This document shows positions 45,001 to 51,910 of a stretch of 64,000 bases of DNA, piece by piece. Numbering within the stretch: position 1 is the first letter of the stretch; each line of letters starts with the position of its first letter. The position numbers and the translations under genes were made by a program. The DNA comes from JALRHH01 sp964590315. Lineage in GTDB: Bacteria > Patescibacteriota > Saccharimonadia > Saccharimonadales > JALRHH01. The notes below the pieces were generated by a model. That model did no database searches and was not told the origin of the DNA. It was given only the letters and a program-made list of their open reading frames with translations. The stretch spans positions 1 through 64,000 of the forward strand of contig CAZPVS010000003.1 of assembly GCA_964590315.1 (NCBI GenBank). Reading direction: 5' to 3'.

Positions 45001-47086
45001 CAGTGTTTACGCTATAGCTACCGTTGGCTCCTCCATCACTTGTACTAAAGTTAGTCCCATTGAAACTGAGGGTACGCTCAGCACTCAGGCCCGCATCCAA
45101 GGCGAGCGTAAGATACTGCGCACTTGCCGTCGCATTTCCACCCGCCGAACCTGAACAGTTTCCAAGATCCCGTATACAGAACTCCCCTGAACCATCTGGC
45201 AGACTAAAAGTACGAGCTCCTGTTAAGGCCGACGTACTTAATGTTGCGGTATATCCGTTTCCGTATAACGTTAGAGCACCGTCCTGAAGTGCGGTACCCA
45301 GAGTAGCGCTTCCGCCCTGGACTATCAAATCAATCCCTGTAGTAACTGCAGTGCCGTCATCAGTAATCGACGAGTCCGTGAGCGACTGAGAACCGTCGAA
45401 CTTGGCGACTTGGTTAGTGGTACCACCTACAGTGGTTACACCACCCCCTGCGCCTGCACAGTTTCCAGTACTGAGACAGATGGTTCCACTTGCATCAGGT
45501 AAGGTGTACGTCCTGTCAGCAGACAAGTCGCCAACATCAAGTGAACCGAAATATATGCCACCACTACTCTCTAGCACTCGCAACTCGCTACTCGCATTAT
45601 TAAGTACGATGTCGAAGGCACCTGTTTGACTCCAGTCAGATGTCAAAGCTGTGAGCGCAATCGTTGGCGTTGAACCCTCTCCTGCTGCGCCAACACTGAT
45701 TCCATTCCCAGCTACGAGGCTTGCAACGTAGTTTCCTGTAGTATCAACGCCCAAAGCCACGCTATTTGGCTGTATGGTGGTCACGCCAGCACTTGTAATA
45801 GCAATATCTCCGCTCATTGCGACAAAGACGGGTACACCACCCACATTTCCAAGGAGTAGCTGTCCTGCCCCAGGAGCAGCCGTAGCACTTATCGCACCGC
45901 TGCCGCTACCGAGCAATACACCGTTTGTAATAAAGCTGGAAGCGCCGGTACCACCACTGGTTACAGGAAGGTCAGTTGCAAGTGCTAGGCTATTTGCACT
46001 GATGTCAGCGCTAACAGAGAGAGAACCACTGATTGATACCGTACCAAGCGCCTGAGAAATTAATGAGTTTGCTATGGTTTGTGCTGCTGTAAAAACCGGT
46101 ATAAATCCACTAGTGCCCCCCGGTGTGGAGACGCCACCTCCGCCGCCGCCATCGTCGTCACTACAGATAATCTGTCCGGTACCATTCGTCGTCAAACTGC
46201 CACCATTCAGGTTACCACTACAGTTAACGCCGAGTGTGACCGTGCCGTTTACACTAAAATTGCTAGTCAGCAATAGATTGGCAAATGTGGGAGAACTGCC
46301 TGTTGCGATATCCTGCGGCGTGGTTATCGTAATGACACCGTTACCTGTCGTGACAGATATTCTGTTCGCAGCACCCTGTAAGCTCAGGGACCCCGCCTGA
46401 CCGTTGAGCCTCGTCGCTTCAGGCACAACCGGTACCACAATCTGCCCGACGAGATTCTCAATCTGTTCAACTTGGGCTAATGATGCGTAACCACAATTAT
46501 TACTGTCAATACACAAGGTGCCACTTACGTCTGGCAAGGTAAACGTTTGATCAGCACTCAGATTCTGAGGTCGAATAACGGCTGCAAAGCCACTATTCAC
46601 TACTTGAAGCTCGCCGCGAGTCACGATATCACCGTTCACTACAAAAGTCTGATTAGCACCCTGTAGTTCTTTAGGCGGAGTATTATCAATTGGTGTTTCC
46701 AGACTGACATCCTGCGTTGACACATCTGCTAAGTTTGAAGAAGGAACGCCCTGGTCGTCATGCCTCAGAATAAAAAGACTCGACGCACCAGTGGCGAGAA
46801 CAATAAATCCGGTAATAACCAACGAAACCACGGTGGCTTTTCTTCGCGAAAATGGTACTGACTTGAACAATGACGTATTGGTGGCTGCACTTCCCGAAGT
46901 CTGGCCCTTCTCATGAACTTCCAGCAAGTCAACGGGGTAAATGTCTGAGTTACCTGCATAGCTAGACACAGGTGCATAAGCATCTGGTCTATCAAGAGCA
47001 TCAGGTGTAACCCTAGGGTTATCCTGCGCAAATCGGGGAAGTTTGTTGTCTTCCATTTTGATATTTGAATATTTGTTTGGATGCAT
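39062..47086 (-). CDS. Giant membrane-anchored surface protein (2674 aa) with beta-helix domain
   Basis: It has a polar cytoplasmic tail, a TM helix (about 84-107), and a very long extracellular part made of tail-fibre-like repeats. Examples are LSADRTYTLPDASGTICL and ADNTIDLGSAAFSWRSLYAD, both of a type common in S74/tail-fibre proteins. A module of about 180-220 residues (KDELTNSGLLGFTWSDSE) occurs three times at about 890-1740. A right-handed beta-helix at about 2070-2345 is nearly identical to that of the 2768-aa protein. The C-terminal beta domain ends DVRVGNLTLNYLG. An alternative start is the ATG for residue 11 (47056); neither has a Shine-Dalgarno, and the first ATG sits inside a hairpin (47083-47101). 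The role is probably a surface adhesin or fibre; this is inference. Confidence 0.87.
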   Translation of the reverse strand: MHPNKYSNIKMEDNKLPRFAQDNPRVTPDALDRPDAYAPVSSYAGNSDIYPVDLLEVHEKGQTSGSAATNTSLFKSVPFSRRKATVVSLVITGFIVLATGASSLFILRHDDQGVPSSNLADVSTQDVSLETPIDNTPPKELQGANQTFVVNGDIVTRGELQVVNSGFAAVIRPQNLSADQTFTLPDVSGTLCIDSNNCGYASLAQVEQIENLVGQIVVPVVPEATRLNGQAGSLSLQGAANRISVTTGNGVITITTPQDIATGSSPTFANLLLTSNFSVNGTVTLGVNCSGNLNGGSLTTNGTGQIICSDDDGGGGGGVSTPGGTSGFIPVFTAAQTIANSLISQALGTVSISGSLSVSADISANSLALATDLPVTSGGTGASSFITNGVLLGSGSGAISATAAPGAGQLLLGNVGGVPVFVAMSGDIAITSAGVTTIQPNSVALGVDTTGNYVASLVAGNGISVGAAGEGSTPTIALTALTSDWSQTGAFDIVLNNASSELRVLESSGGIYFGSLDVGDLSADRTYTLPDASGTICLSTGNCAGAGGGVTTVGGTTNQVAKFDGSQSLTDSSITDDGTAVTTGIDLIVQGGSATLGTALQDGALTLYGNGYTATLSTSALTGARTFSLPDGSGEFCIRDLGNCSGSAGGNATASAQYLTLALDAGLSAERTLSFNGTNFSTSDGGANGSYSVNTVQNIDTTAAPTFAGLTLTGNLNLNANTLQGTNVVIDFTNFDVASNGNVVAGTYNGQTISSVSSLTGTLSVAGLTTLNGGLAIETGDTITFNGDAFTDLTGNGLQVSTNVLTLMVQSSKGLEVDGNGLSLIDCVSGEILKYNGSNQWVCATDAGSGGLGDDVSVNGTGASGANFVDTTATGTAAAITWGLNNVSDPDQISLTVGTASATEAGIVTTGAQTFAGNKTFTGLITLNGGLTVEAGDTFTFNSDAFTDLSGTGLQVVAGVLETTLGTSVDLTAEVTGTLPDANVSDTLTIGATSTVDDAALSANVTKLGATITKDELTNSGLLGFTWSDSEVANNLTIDWTGLQNYPTGCNAGEAVTAVGDTLTCAVFAAGSGSGNYIQNQNLAQQSSADYWISGTGRADTAVVTPLLQSTGALTLDAGSNILTIDASDTTIRRTASGTFVFDLADAANTTFAIDNSGAGAANLRVSGLSNCDSIDTDASGNLVCGSDAGGAGVGDDVQVNGTNADSANFVNTTASGTTAGVTWNLNTGTAPDQISLTVGTASATEAGIVTTGAQTFAGNKTFTGLITLNGGLTVEAGDTFTFNSDAFTDLSGTGLQVVAGVLETTLGTSVDLAAEVTGTLPDVNVSDTLTIGATSTVDDAALSANVTKLGATITKDELTNSGLLGFTWSDSEVANNLTIDWTGLQNYPTGCNAGEAVTAVGDTLTCAVFATSDTDTTYTAGNDLDLSGTIFSIESQLDFVSTINRTGADLTLQTSTSGDIILSSAGNIRLGGFNCTTFANGGVLTTDASGNITCADDNGAAGGTITGSGTSGALAVFTGANTIGDSWLAQNVSTLEIANTRNLELLGGNLTVDGTGSFTGAISASNFSGSSSGTNTGDVTLAGQNYLSLAGQVITANQINLGTHVTGTLPDVNVSDTLTIGATSTVDDAALSANVTKLGATITKDELTNSGLLGFTWSDSEVANNLTIDWTGLQNYPTGCNAGEAVTAVGDTLTCAVFAAGSGSGNYIQNQNLAQQSSADYWISGTGRADTAVVTPLLDTATATALNIGSSNATQINLNKNTQISGSLTVTDVGNVAFQRNTTNISTTGTLNDLNLGSGVLFRFTGASTQTLTSIANPVDGRLLTLVNAAAQSLIVRNESGGTNVNRIITGTGGDLTVPAGSTIQLLYDSATVRWRVVGSSATTGGAANQSLSNLSSVAINTSLLTGADNTIDLGSAAFSWRSLYADTSVLTPAVDTAAAGTLSLGATTATAITLGKAGITTINAGALTVTQAFTTDSTAQFNGNVILAASQSLTITGGNTASRPGSPTEGMIYFDTTTKSLLTYSNGKWQADRTTATKTVAPSNASQAIKDSADYVADGTSDQTEINSALTAAAGGKVYLFEGTFTTDDVISIPNNTTLSGAGRGTLIQFANIAGQTKNMITNTDTTTGTGVVIRDVRLDGDKATNTTGTMYGIYLEGMGSQSGSRQGGIVTNTWISNFISDGIRLNTSSYNNITNNTLQANTGNGIYIGNGRSNVVTNNILFGMTGHGIWLSASFFTMVANNNVVSSGSSGIRITSGTDNTITSNNLKDNTASTAHSSIYVNDSDRTHITSNTITDTAGTGYAIEVNDAASDNTYLSDNIYSGTGASSISDAGTNTIYAGQSNGSSYLLTPQDDFAITGNAASTVSTTAGDLTIQAGSGTVSLGSSTNLVSSGALSIRSGGANTLTVDTGGAATLNLGTTNANAVSISRTGITTTVNGALTVTQGLTANSTASLNGNTSVTTTSASAFLVQTAGNVALLTANTSGMQVVVGNSGNTITLSGSGIVLAGTARNAETIRYAAEYQGSVLDAGTMSNNTGTMTSGYDITNRMNYYKWTTTQATNQSYDIVVQVPIPKDFDTWASNPLSITGYTSNTTNGTITLEARDSTDSVICNFVSVTPGSTSTWTANNTACTLSSGTYTAGDYMTLRIRVQSPQNGDVRVGNLTLNYLGKY
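39745..40696. repeat. 952-bp repeat, copy 2 (identical to 26505-27456)
   Basis: This is the direct-orientation copy inside the 2674-aa gene. Similarity with a few, mainly synonymous, differences continues to about 41105. Both copies are read in the same frame of their genes. Confidence 0.95.
41869..42270. repeat. Intragenic repeat of the 2674-aa gene, copy A
   Basis: It shares with copy C (43762-44421) the block from the GISGTGRADTAVV region through KDELTNSGLLGF, then diverges after TLPDVNVSD. Its central 200 bp is also nearly identical to copy B. Confidence 0.85.
42855..43398. repeat. Intragenic repeat of the 2674-aa gene, copy B
   Basis: It aligns with copy C at an offset of 1,026 bp over about 540 bp with few differences. 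It encodes the segment from SVTATEAGIVTTGAQ-type strands back through NAGEAVTAVGDTLTC. Confidence 0.85.
43762..44421. repeat. Intragenic repeat of the 2674-aa gene, copy C
   Basis: This is the longest copy: its right part matches copy B and its left part matches copy A. That fits unequal exchange within the gene. Confidence 0.85.
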
Positions 47087-47101
47087 TTGATACGCAAATG
47101 C
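47083..47101 (-). promoter_or_regulatory. Hairpin enclosing the start codon of the 2674-aa gene
   Basis: GCATTTG/CAAATGC is a perfect 7-bp stem with a 5-nt loop; the ATG (47084-47086) lies within the 3' strand on the mRNA. It could limit initiation or shift use to the ATG at 47056. Confidence 0.5.
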
Positions 47102-47201
47102 CTGTCAGCCTCACGAGGCAGACTATCCCACTACTACTGTAGTCGTATCTATAGGAATAAACAATACTTATCCACAGGTATTGAATAAATTATGAGTTCG
47201 T

Positions 47202-48029
47202 TTAGATCCATAAAATACCGTAAATTGCAGCAAGACCAATAGCCAGCACCAGCAATGCAATAGCCACTACACGTACTAACTCTTGTACGATTATCCTGCG
47301 AGCAAGCGGATTTCTTCCGAGAGAAGTTATCGCGCTGGATACTGCGCCATATATGATACCGCCTTCCGCAACAAGCACAATGAAGAAAATTATCAGTGCA
47401 ATAATGACTCGAATCTCACCGACATCTCTTCCTACTATGGACCTTCCTAATCGCTCTAAAGAAGAGTCTGCGTCAGTGGAGCCTACAAGTGAACTCTTGT
47501 GATCAAGGTTAACACGAATTTTATCTATACGGACATTCACGCTAGTGCCCGACTTATCAATTGACTGGTTTGATGTAATATTATCATCAAAATCTTCCAG
47601 AGCACTGCCGATCACTGCGCCCATTGTACCGTCTGCGACAACCAACACTCCCTTGAGGGGTGAGACCGCAAGAAGATCCCCTCTCCTTGGTATTCCATTT
47701 ATATCGCTCACATACGCGTCTACTTCCCCGTCAGACTGCACATATACTTGGGCCGCCCCAGAACCTGTTGTAACAAAGTTTTCTGAAGGATTAACCGCAA
47801 CCCCAATTACGCGACTTTCGCTATCAGCTGTTGCTCTCTCGACTTTTGGATTGTCAGCCTGCCCGTCACTACTTAACGCAACTGCCATACCAGGTTGTAA
47901 GTCTTGGTCATCAGAGGCATAGCCACGCGCCATCGCCCATACCGTACCGGCCTGAAAGATCAGTAGAGTTGCTATGGTGATTGCGCCTACTGCTGCCTTA
48001 CCGATGTTGACGTGTAGAATATTTATCAT
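47202..48029 (-). CDS. Secreted-domain membrane protein with C-terminal helical hairpin, unknown
   Basis: From the ATG at 48029 the product is 275 aa. It has a signal-type helix (AAVGAITIATLLIFQAGTVW), a beta-rich outer domain of about 100 residues (LQPGMAVALSSDG; IPRRGDLLAVSPLKGVLVV; GAVIGSALEDFD) like the autoproteolytic/spike domains of tail-fibre-type proteins, a linker, and two TM helices joined by a short loop SLGRNPLARR. An upstream GTG at 48080 (292 aa) is possible, but it adds polar residues ahead of the signal and lies against the rplU terminator. The gene precedes the giant cluster in transcription order and may help assemble or anchor surface proteins. I do not recognise the family. 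The loop recalls the polar loop of ATP synthase c subunits. Confidence 0.75.
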   Translation of the reverse strand: MINILHVNIGKAAVGAITIATLLIFQAGTVWAMARGYASDDQDLQPGMAVALSSDGQADNPKVERATADSESRVIGVAVNPSENFVTTGSGAAQVYVQSDGEVDAYVSDINGIPRRGDLLAVSPLKGVLVVADGTMGAVIGSALEDFDDNITSNQSIDKSGTSVNVRIDKIRVNLDHKSSLVGSTDADSSLERLGRSIVGRDVGEIRVIIALIIFFIVLVAEGGIIYGAVSSAITSLGRNPLARRIIVQELVRVVAIALLVLAIGLAAIYGILWI

Positions 48030-48090
48030 CTTCAATTCTATTAATTTACCATAAGTATGATGGCCTTTGAGGAACAACACAAGAGCAACA

Positions 48091-48118
48091 AAATAGCCCC
48101 GACTATACGGGGCTATTT
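48091..48118 (-). terminator. Terminator after rplU
   Basis: AAATAGCCCCG/CGGGGCTATTT is a perfect 11-bp stem with a 6-nt loop, followed on the minus strand by TGTTGC. It lies 27 nt after the rplU stop. Confidence 0.8.
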
Positions 48119-48144
48119 AAGTATCTGCGATTACTATAGTTATA

Positions 48145-48453
48145 CTATGCGATCTTTGTCACTTTTACACGGGTTTGTCGCTGGCGATGCCCCTTCACGG
48201 TGTGCACACGCTTCTTGGCCTTATAGCGGATAGATGTCACTTTGTCGGCTTTTAATTCAGCGTCAACAATCTCCACTGTAACCTTCACTCCACTTACTTC
48301 TGGGGTGCCGACAGTCGCTTTTTGACCATCAATAACAAGAAGGGCGGCAAATTCAGCAGTTTTGCCTTCCTGTTTTAAGAGTTCGATATCGAGGATTTCA
48401 TCCTCTGCGACGAGGTACTGCTTGCCACCGGTCGCAATTACTGCTTTTTTCAT
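48145..48453 (-). CDS. rplU: Ribosomal protein bL21
   Basis: The 102-aa product is the usual length for bL21, a large-subunit protein that binds 23S rRNA. It shows AVIATGGKQYLVAEDEILDIE at the N-terminus (21 residues typical of the family) and the C-terminal RNA-binding stretch KKRVHTVKGHRQRQTRVKV. AGAGAAG lies 3-4 nt before the ATG. No rpmA (bL27) follows, unlike the standard rplU-rpmA operon; instead a terminator closes the unit. It is upstream of the surface-protein region and downstream of ileS with a 67-bp gap. Confidence 0.96.
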   Translation of the reverse strand: MKKAVIATGGKQYLVAEDEILDIELLKQEGKTAEFAALLVIDGQKATVGTPEVSGVKVTVEIVDAELKADKVTSIRYKAKKRVHTVKGHRQRQTRVKVTKIA

Positions 48454-48520
48454 GAACTTCTCTTTAATTAAAATTTGATACCAAGAAAGTTTAACAGATT
48501 AGCGATCTTCTGTAAAGAGG

Positions 48521-51379
48521 CTAAACCCTGTTGAGGCTTATGCTCAGTTGCATGTCTTCGATTTTTACGTCTGTCGAATAATCAAATACTCCCCTAATGA
48601 CTATCTCTTTAGCGAGCGTCTCGTCAGCAATGACCGCTTTGTGTTCTTTGATGGTCAGTTGAATCTCCTCGTCTTCACTACGAAGGACTAGATTAATCCG
48701 GTCGTCGACTTTAAGCCCTGCTGCCTTACGAGCACTCTGCACGTTACGAATAATCTCGCGCATAAGACCTTCTCGTTTTAAGTCTGCGGTGATTTCGGTA
48801 TCAAGAGATACCTCGGCACCCAGCTTAACTGTTTTGACATTTAATTCATCTTTGAGTATTTCTTCGAAGTCTACAAATTCCCCGAGGCTGGGGACAGTTA
48901 CGCTTGCAAGTGGCTGCCTCACCTTCAAACGGCTTGCAGCACGTAAGCTCAGTCCTTGTGTGACATAATCACGAACTGTCTCCATATCCTTCACAACAAG
49001 CTCATTGACATGTCCAGCGGACAGCCAATCTTCCAGATGCACGCTTTGACCGTTGGTCAACTTCTGGAATAGCTCCTCCGCCAAGAATGGCGTGAATGGC
49101 GCCAAAACGTAACTCAAGCGCACCAGCACATAATGGAGGGTCTTGTAGGCCATCGCTTTATCGATATCGTCCCCGCTCTTCCAGAAACGACGCCTGGAAC
49201 GACGAACGTACCAGTTAGAGGCGTCCTCTAGGAAGGGCAAGATAGGTTTCACGGCATTCGGAATGTCATATTGCTCCATCCGTTTTTCAACCTCCCCCAC
49301 CAACTGATGCAATCGACTGATAATCCACTGGTCGAGAGGGTTCGTACAGTCAGCAGAGGGGTCTTCAAGCTTGCCGTTCCACTCCCAGTTGTCTACCTCC
49401 GCGTACATCGTGAAGAAGTCGTACATATTCCAGACCATGGTTAGTTTACGTGCGACGTCGGCCACGTCCTTATCCTGTAAGGAGAAGTCTTCCCCGTTCA
49501 AAACAGGGCTGGACAACAGTAAGAAACGAAGTGAATCTGCACTATAAGTATCCATTACCTCATTTGGATCGGTGTAGTTTCCGTAACTCTTACTCATCTT
49601 ACGGCCATCATTACCAGCAACAGTACCGGTTACGATGACGTTTTTGAATGCATTTCTTCCGAACAACCCAACGCTGACTGCATGCACATAGTAAAACCAT
49701 GCCCGAACCTGACTAATGTATTCAACGATAAAGTCGCCCGGGAAGTTCGCTTCAAATTTTTCGATATTTTCAAATGGATAATGGAATTGTGCAAAAGGCA
49801 TACTACCCGCCTCAAACCAGCTGTCCATTACCTTATCAATCCTCTTATAGTTGACTCCATCTATTGTAAATGTGACATCGTCAATCCATGGCCGATGATA
49901 GTCATCGAGTCGCTTGCCAGAAAGCTGTTCCAGCTCATCAAATGATCCAATCACTTTTCTTACAACGTTTCCATCTGCATCTGTTCCTTCCCAAATGGGA
50001 ATTGGTGCCGCCCAAAAACGGTCACGAGATAAGTTCCAGTCAGGTGCCGATTGAACAGTTTTTTCAAATCGACCATGTTTAATATGTTCTGGAAACCAGT
50101 TTATATGCTCAGTATTCTCCTCGAGCATTAATTGTTTTTGGCCCTGAATATCCATAAACCAACTAGGGTGTGCACGATACATTAATTTGGTACCGCAGCG
50201 ATGACAATGCGGATAACTGTGACGGATGTAGTCAATCTTCCACACAATTCCCCGTTCATGGAGTTGTTTGGCGATTTGCTTATTGATTTCCCACACATAT
50301 GCGCCCTGCCAATCAAGCTCAATAAAGTGTCCTGTTTCATCAATACTATGCACCACCGGAATGTTGTGCTGCTGGGCTAGCATAAAGTCTTCTTCACCGT
50401 AGGCTGGCGCAAGATGAACGATGCCAGTACCGTCTTCGTCGCTTACATAATCTGCGGCCCAGATACGGTGCGCATTCTTGCCCCTATCGATAAACAACGG
50501 TTCGTAACTCTTGCCGACGAGGTCTTTACCTTTTAGTTCGCGAACGATAGTGTAGCTTAACGGCTTGTGCTTGTCATCTTGGAGGACTTTACTCAGCAAT
50601 TCTTTGGCGAGTACAAATTGCTCACCCTCTACGCGTACCTCAACATAGTGCAGTTGTTCATTGACTGCTAGAGCCGTGTTTGCTGGAAGTGTCCAGGGAG
50701 TTGTCGTCCATGCCAAAAGAGTAGTACCATCAGTAAGTTTGAATTTAACGTACACTGAGGGATCTGTGACATCTTGGTAGGCCCCTGCATCCATTGTCAC
50801 CTCTGCCTTTGAGAGGGGCGTCGCATCCTGGGTGCAGTACATCAAAACCTTTTCGCCCTCGTATATTTTCCCTGCCTCATATAATTTCTTGAAAGCCCAC
50901 CAAACGCTCTCCATATACTCATTATCCATGGTCTTATAAGCACCCTTGAAATCTACCCACCGTCCGATACGATCGATAGTATCCTCCCATAAAGAGCTGG
51001 TCTGGACCATGTTCTCCCGAGCGGCAATAATGTACTTCTCAAGTCCGTACGCAAGCACCTCGTCCTTACCCTTTATACCAAGCTTTTTTTCAGTATATGT
51101 TTCAGCGGGCAGACCATGACAGTCCCACCCCCATACACGCTCTACACGCTTGCCTTTCATCGTCCAAAAACGAGGTACCGCATCTTTAACAATAGAGCTC
51201 AGTAAGGTTCCGTGGTGTGGCACACCGGTAATAAAAGGAGGGCCATCATAAAACACATAGCTGTTGGCAGCGGATCGTTGCTCTACTGACTTCTCGAATG
51301 TCTTGTTCTTCTTCCATTGCTGCACCAAATCTTTTTCATATTCTATGGCACGTCGGCGTGTTCCTGACCTGAACTTCAT
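48521..51379 (-). CDS. ileS: Isoleucyl-tRNA synthetase
   Basis: This enzyme charges tRNA-Ile with isoleucine. The 952-aa product has the class I Rossmann catalytic domain split by an editing (CP1) domain (TTPWTLPANTALAV, GTGIVHLAPAYGEEDF), the KMSKS motif GRKMSKSYGNYTDP, and an anticodon-binding helical domain after about residue 680. The HIGH motif reads HHGT in GVPHHGTLLSS. The surroundings (PPFITGVPHHG) are of the eukaryote-like, type-2 IleRS. That type is commonly less sensitive to mupirocin, which is family knowledge and was not tested here. A T-box leader precedes it, and AAGGAG lies 7 nt before the ATG. Confidence 0.96.
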   Translation of the reverse strand: MKFRSGTRRRAIEYEKDLVQQWKKNKTFEKSVEQRSAANSYVFYDGPPFITGVPHHGTLLSSIVKDAVPRFWTMKGKRVERVWGWDCHGLPAETYTEKKLGIKGKDEVLAYGLEKYIIAARENMVQTSSLWEDTIDRIGRWVDFKGAYKTMDNEYMESVWWAFKKLYEAGKIYEGEKVLMYCTQDATPLSKAEVTMDAGAYQDVTDPSVYVKFKLTDGTTLLAWTTTPWTLPANTALAVNEQLHYVEVRVEGEQFVLAKELLSKVLQDDKHKPLSYTIVRELKGKDLVGKSYEPLFIDRGKNAHRIWAADYVSDEDGTGIVHLAPAYGEEDFMLAQQHNIPVVHSIDETGHFIELDWQGAYVWEINKQIAKQLHERGIVWKIDYIRHSYPHCHRCGTKLMYRAHPSWFMDIQGQKQLMLEENTEHINWFPEHIKHGRFEKTVQSAPDWNLSRDRFWAAPIPIWEGTDADGNVVRKVIGSFDELEQLSGKRLDDYHRPWIDDVTFTIDGVNYKRIDKVMDSWFEAGSMPFAQFHYPFENIEKFEANFPGDFIVEYISQVRAWFYYVHAVSVGLFGRNAFKNVIVTGTVAGNDGRKMSKSYGNYTDPNEVMDTYSADSLRFLLLSSPVLNGEDFSLQDKDVADVARKLTMVWNMYDFFTMYAEVDNWEWNGKLEDPSADCTNPLDQWIISRLHQLVGEVEKRMEQYDIPNAVKPILPFLEDASNWYVRRSRRRFWKSGDDIDKAMAYKTLHYVLVRLSYVLAPFTPFLAEELFQKLTNGQSVHLEDWLSAGHVNELVVKDMETVRDYVTQGLSLRAASRLKVRQPLASVTVPSLGEFVDFEEILKDELNVKTVKLGAEVSLDTEITADLKREGLMREIIRNVQSARKAAGLKVDDRINLVLRSEDEEIQLTIKEHKAVIADETLAKEIVIRGVFDYSTDVKIEDMQLSISLNRV

Positions 51380-51394
51380 CGTGTTCTCCTTTTT

Positions 51395-51560
51395 ACATAT
51401 AAAAAAGCCCCTAATCGCGCAGGAGCTCCGGCATTACCAGTCGGGGCGGTACCATCCTGCTTGGGACTTACTTGCTGCTATAACGGGCGTACCCGTCGGG
51501 TTCTACTAGGCCGCAGTGGCTGTTCTTCCCGCTCCTCATGGTTGATAGCCATTCAAACGG
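51395..51560 (-). promoter_or_regulatory. T-box riboswitch (Ile) in the ileS leader, ultrashort stem I type
   Basis: The minus strand carries the T-box core GGATGGTACCGCCCC; TGGTACC (51448-51454) is the tRNA acceptor-binding bulge. Upstream, ATGG-CTATCAA-CCAT (51538-51552) forms a tiny stem whose loop holds an ATC isoleucine specifier (51544-51546). Between them lie GGAGCGGGAAGAACAGCC and AGTAGAACCCGACGGGT, typical of the actinobacterial ileS stem II region. A terminator GCCCC...GGGGC followed by TTTTTT (51401-51447) sits just before the Shine-Dalgarno. Uncharged tRNA-Ile should favour the antiterminator and ileS expression. Confidence 0.88.
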
Positions 51561-51612
51561 ATTTCCAGATTGTTGTGTCCTACATTGTAGATCAATTTGC
51601 AACAGGCTGCAA

Positions 51613-51882
51613 CTAACCACGAGCAAATGCAGCTACTTCGTTCATCAGGGGCAGTTGGGAGCCTGACCAAAATTGTACGAGTTGGCCGTCCTCACGAATA
51701 ACCATAATAGTAGGGTACTGTGTTATATCGTATACGCGTGCAAGCCCATCTCCTTCGCGGGTCTCTACACTTATAAGCTCCGGGTGTACATTCTGTTGTT
51801 GCTGTATATCGTGCGCAAACTCTTCTACGGAGCGAGCAAATTCAGACTGAGGATGATACAAAATGACGACTCTCATATACAT
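51613..51882 (-). CDS. Thioredoxin-fold protein lacking the CXXC pair
   Basis: The 89-aa product has thioredoxin-like alternation (RVVILYHPQSEFARSVEEFA; HPELISVETREGDGL) and the cis-proline signature ITQYPTIMVI. At the position of the redox CXXC the sequence is HPQSEF, so it is unlikely to act as a disulfide oxidoreductase. Glutaredoxin- or thioredoxin-like folds without Cys can act as binding modules. The start may be either ATG 51882 or ATG 51876 (MRVVILYH), and no strong Shine-Dalgarno is visible. It lies 28 bp after the helical unknown gene and upstream of the ileS leader. Confidence 0.75.
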   Translation of the reverse strand: MYMRVVILYHPQSEFARSVEEFAHDIQQQQNVHPELISVETREGDGLARVYDITQYPTIMVIREDGQLVQFWSGSQLPLMNEVAAFARG

Positions 51883-51910
51883 GAGTCTACCATAACCGCT
51901 TTAAGAGAGG

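Noticed and set aside
47168..47176. TTATCCACA, a perfect DnaA box
   Set aside because: Only one box, no cluster, no AT-rich unwinding element or dnaA/dnaN next to it; not enough for an origin.
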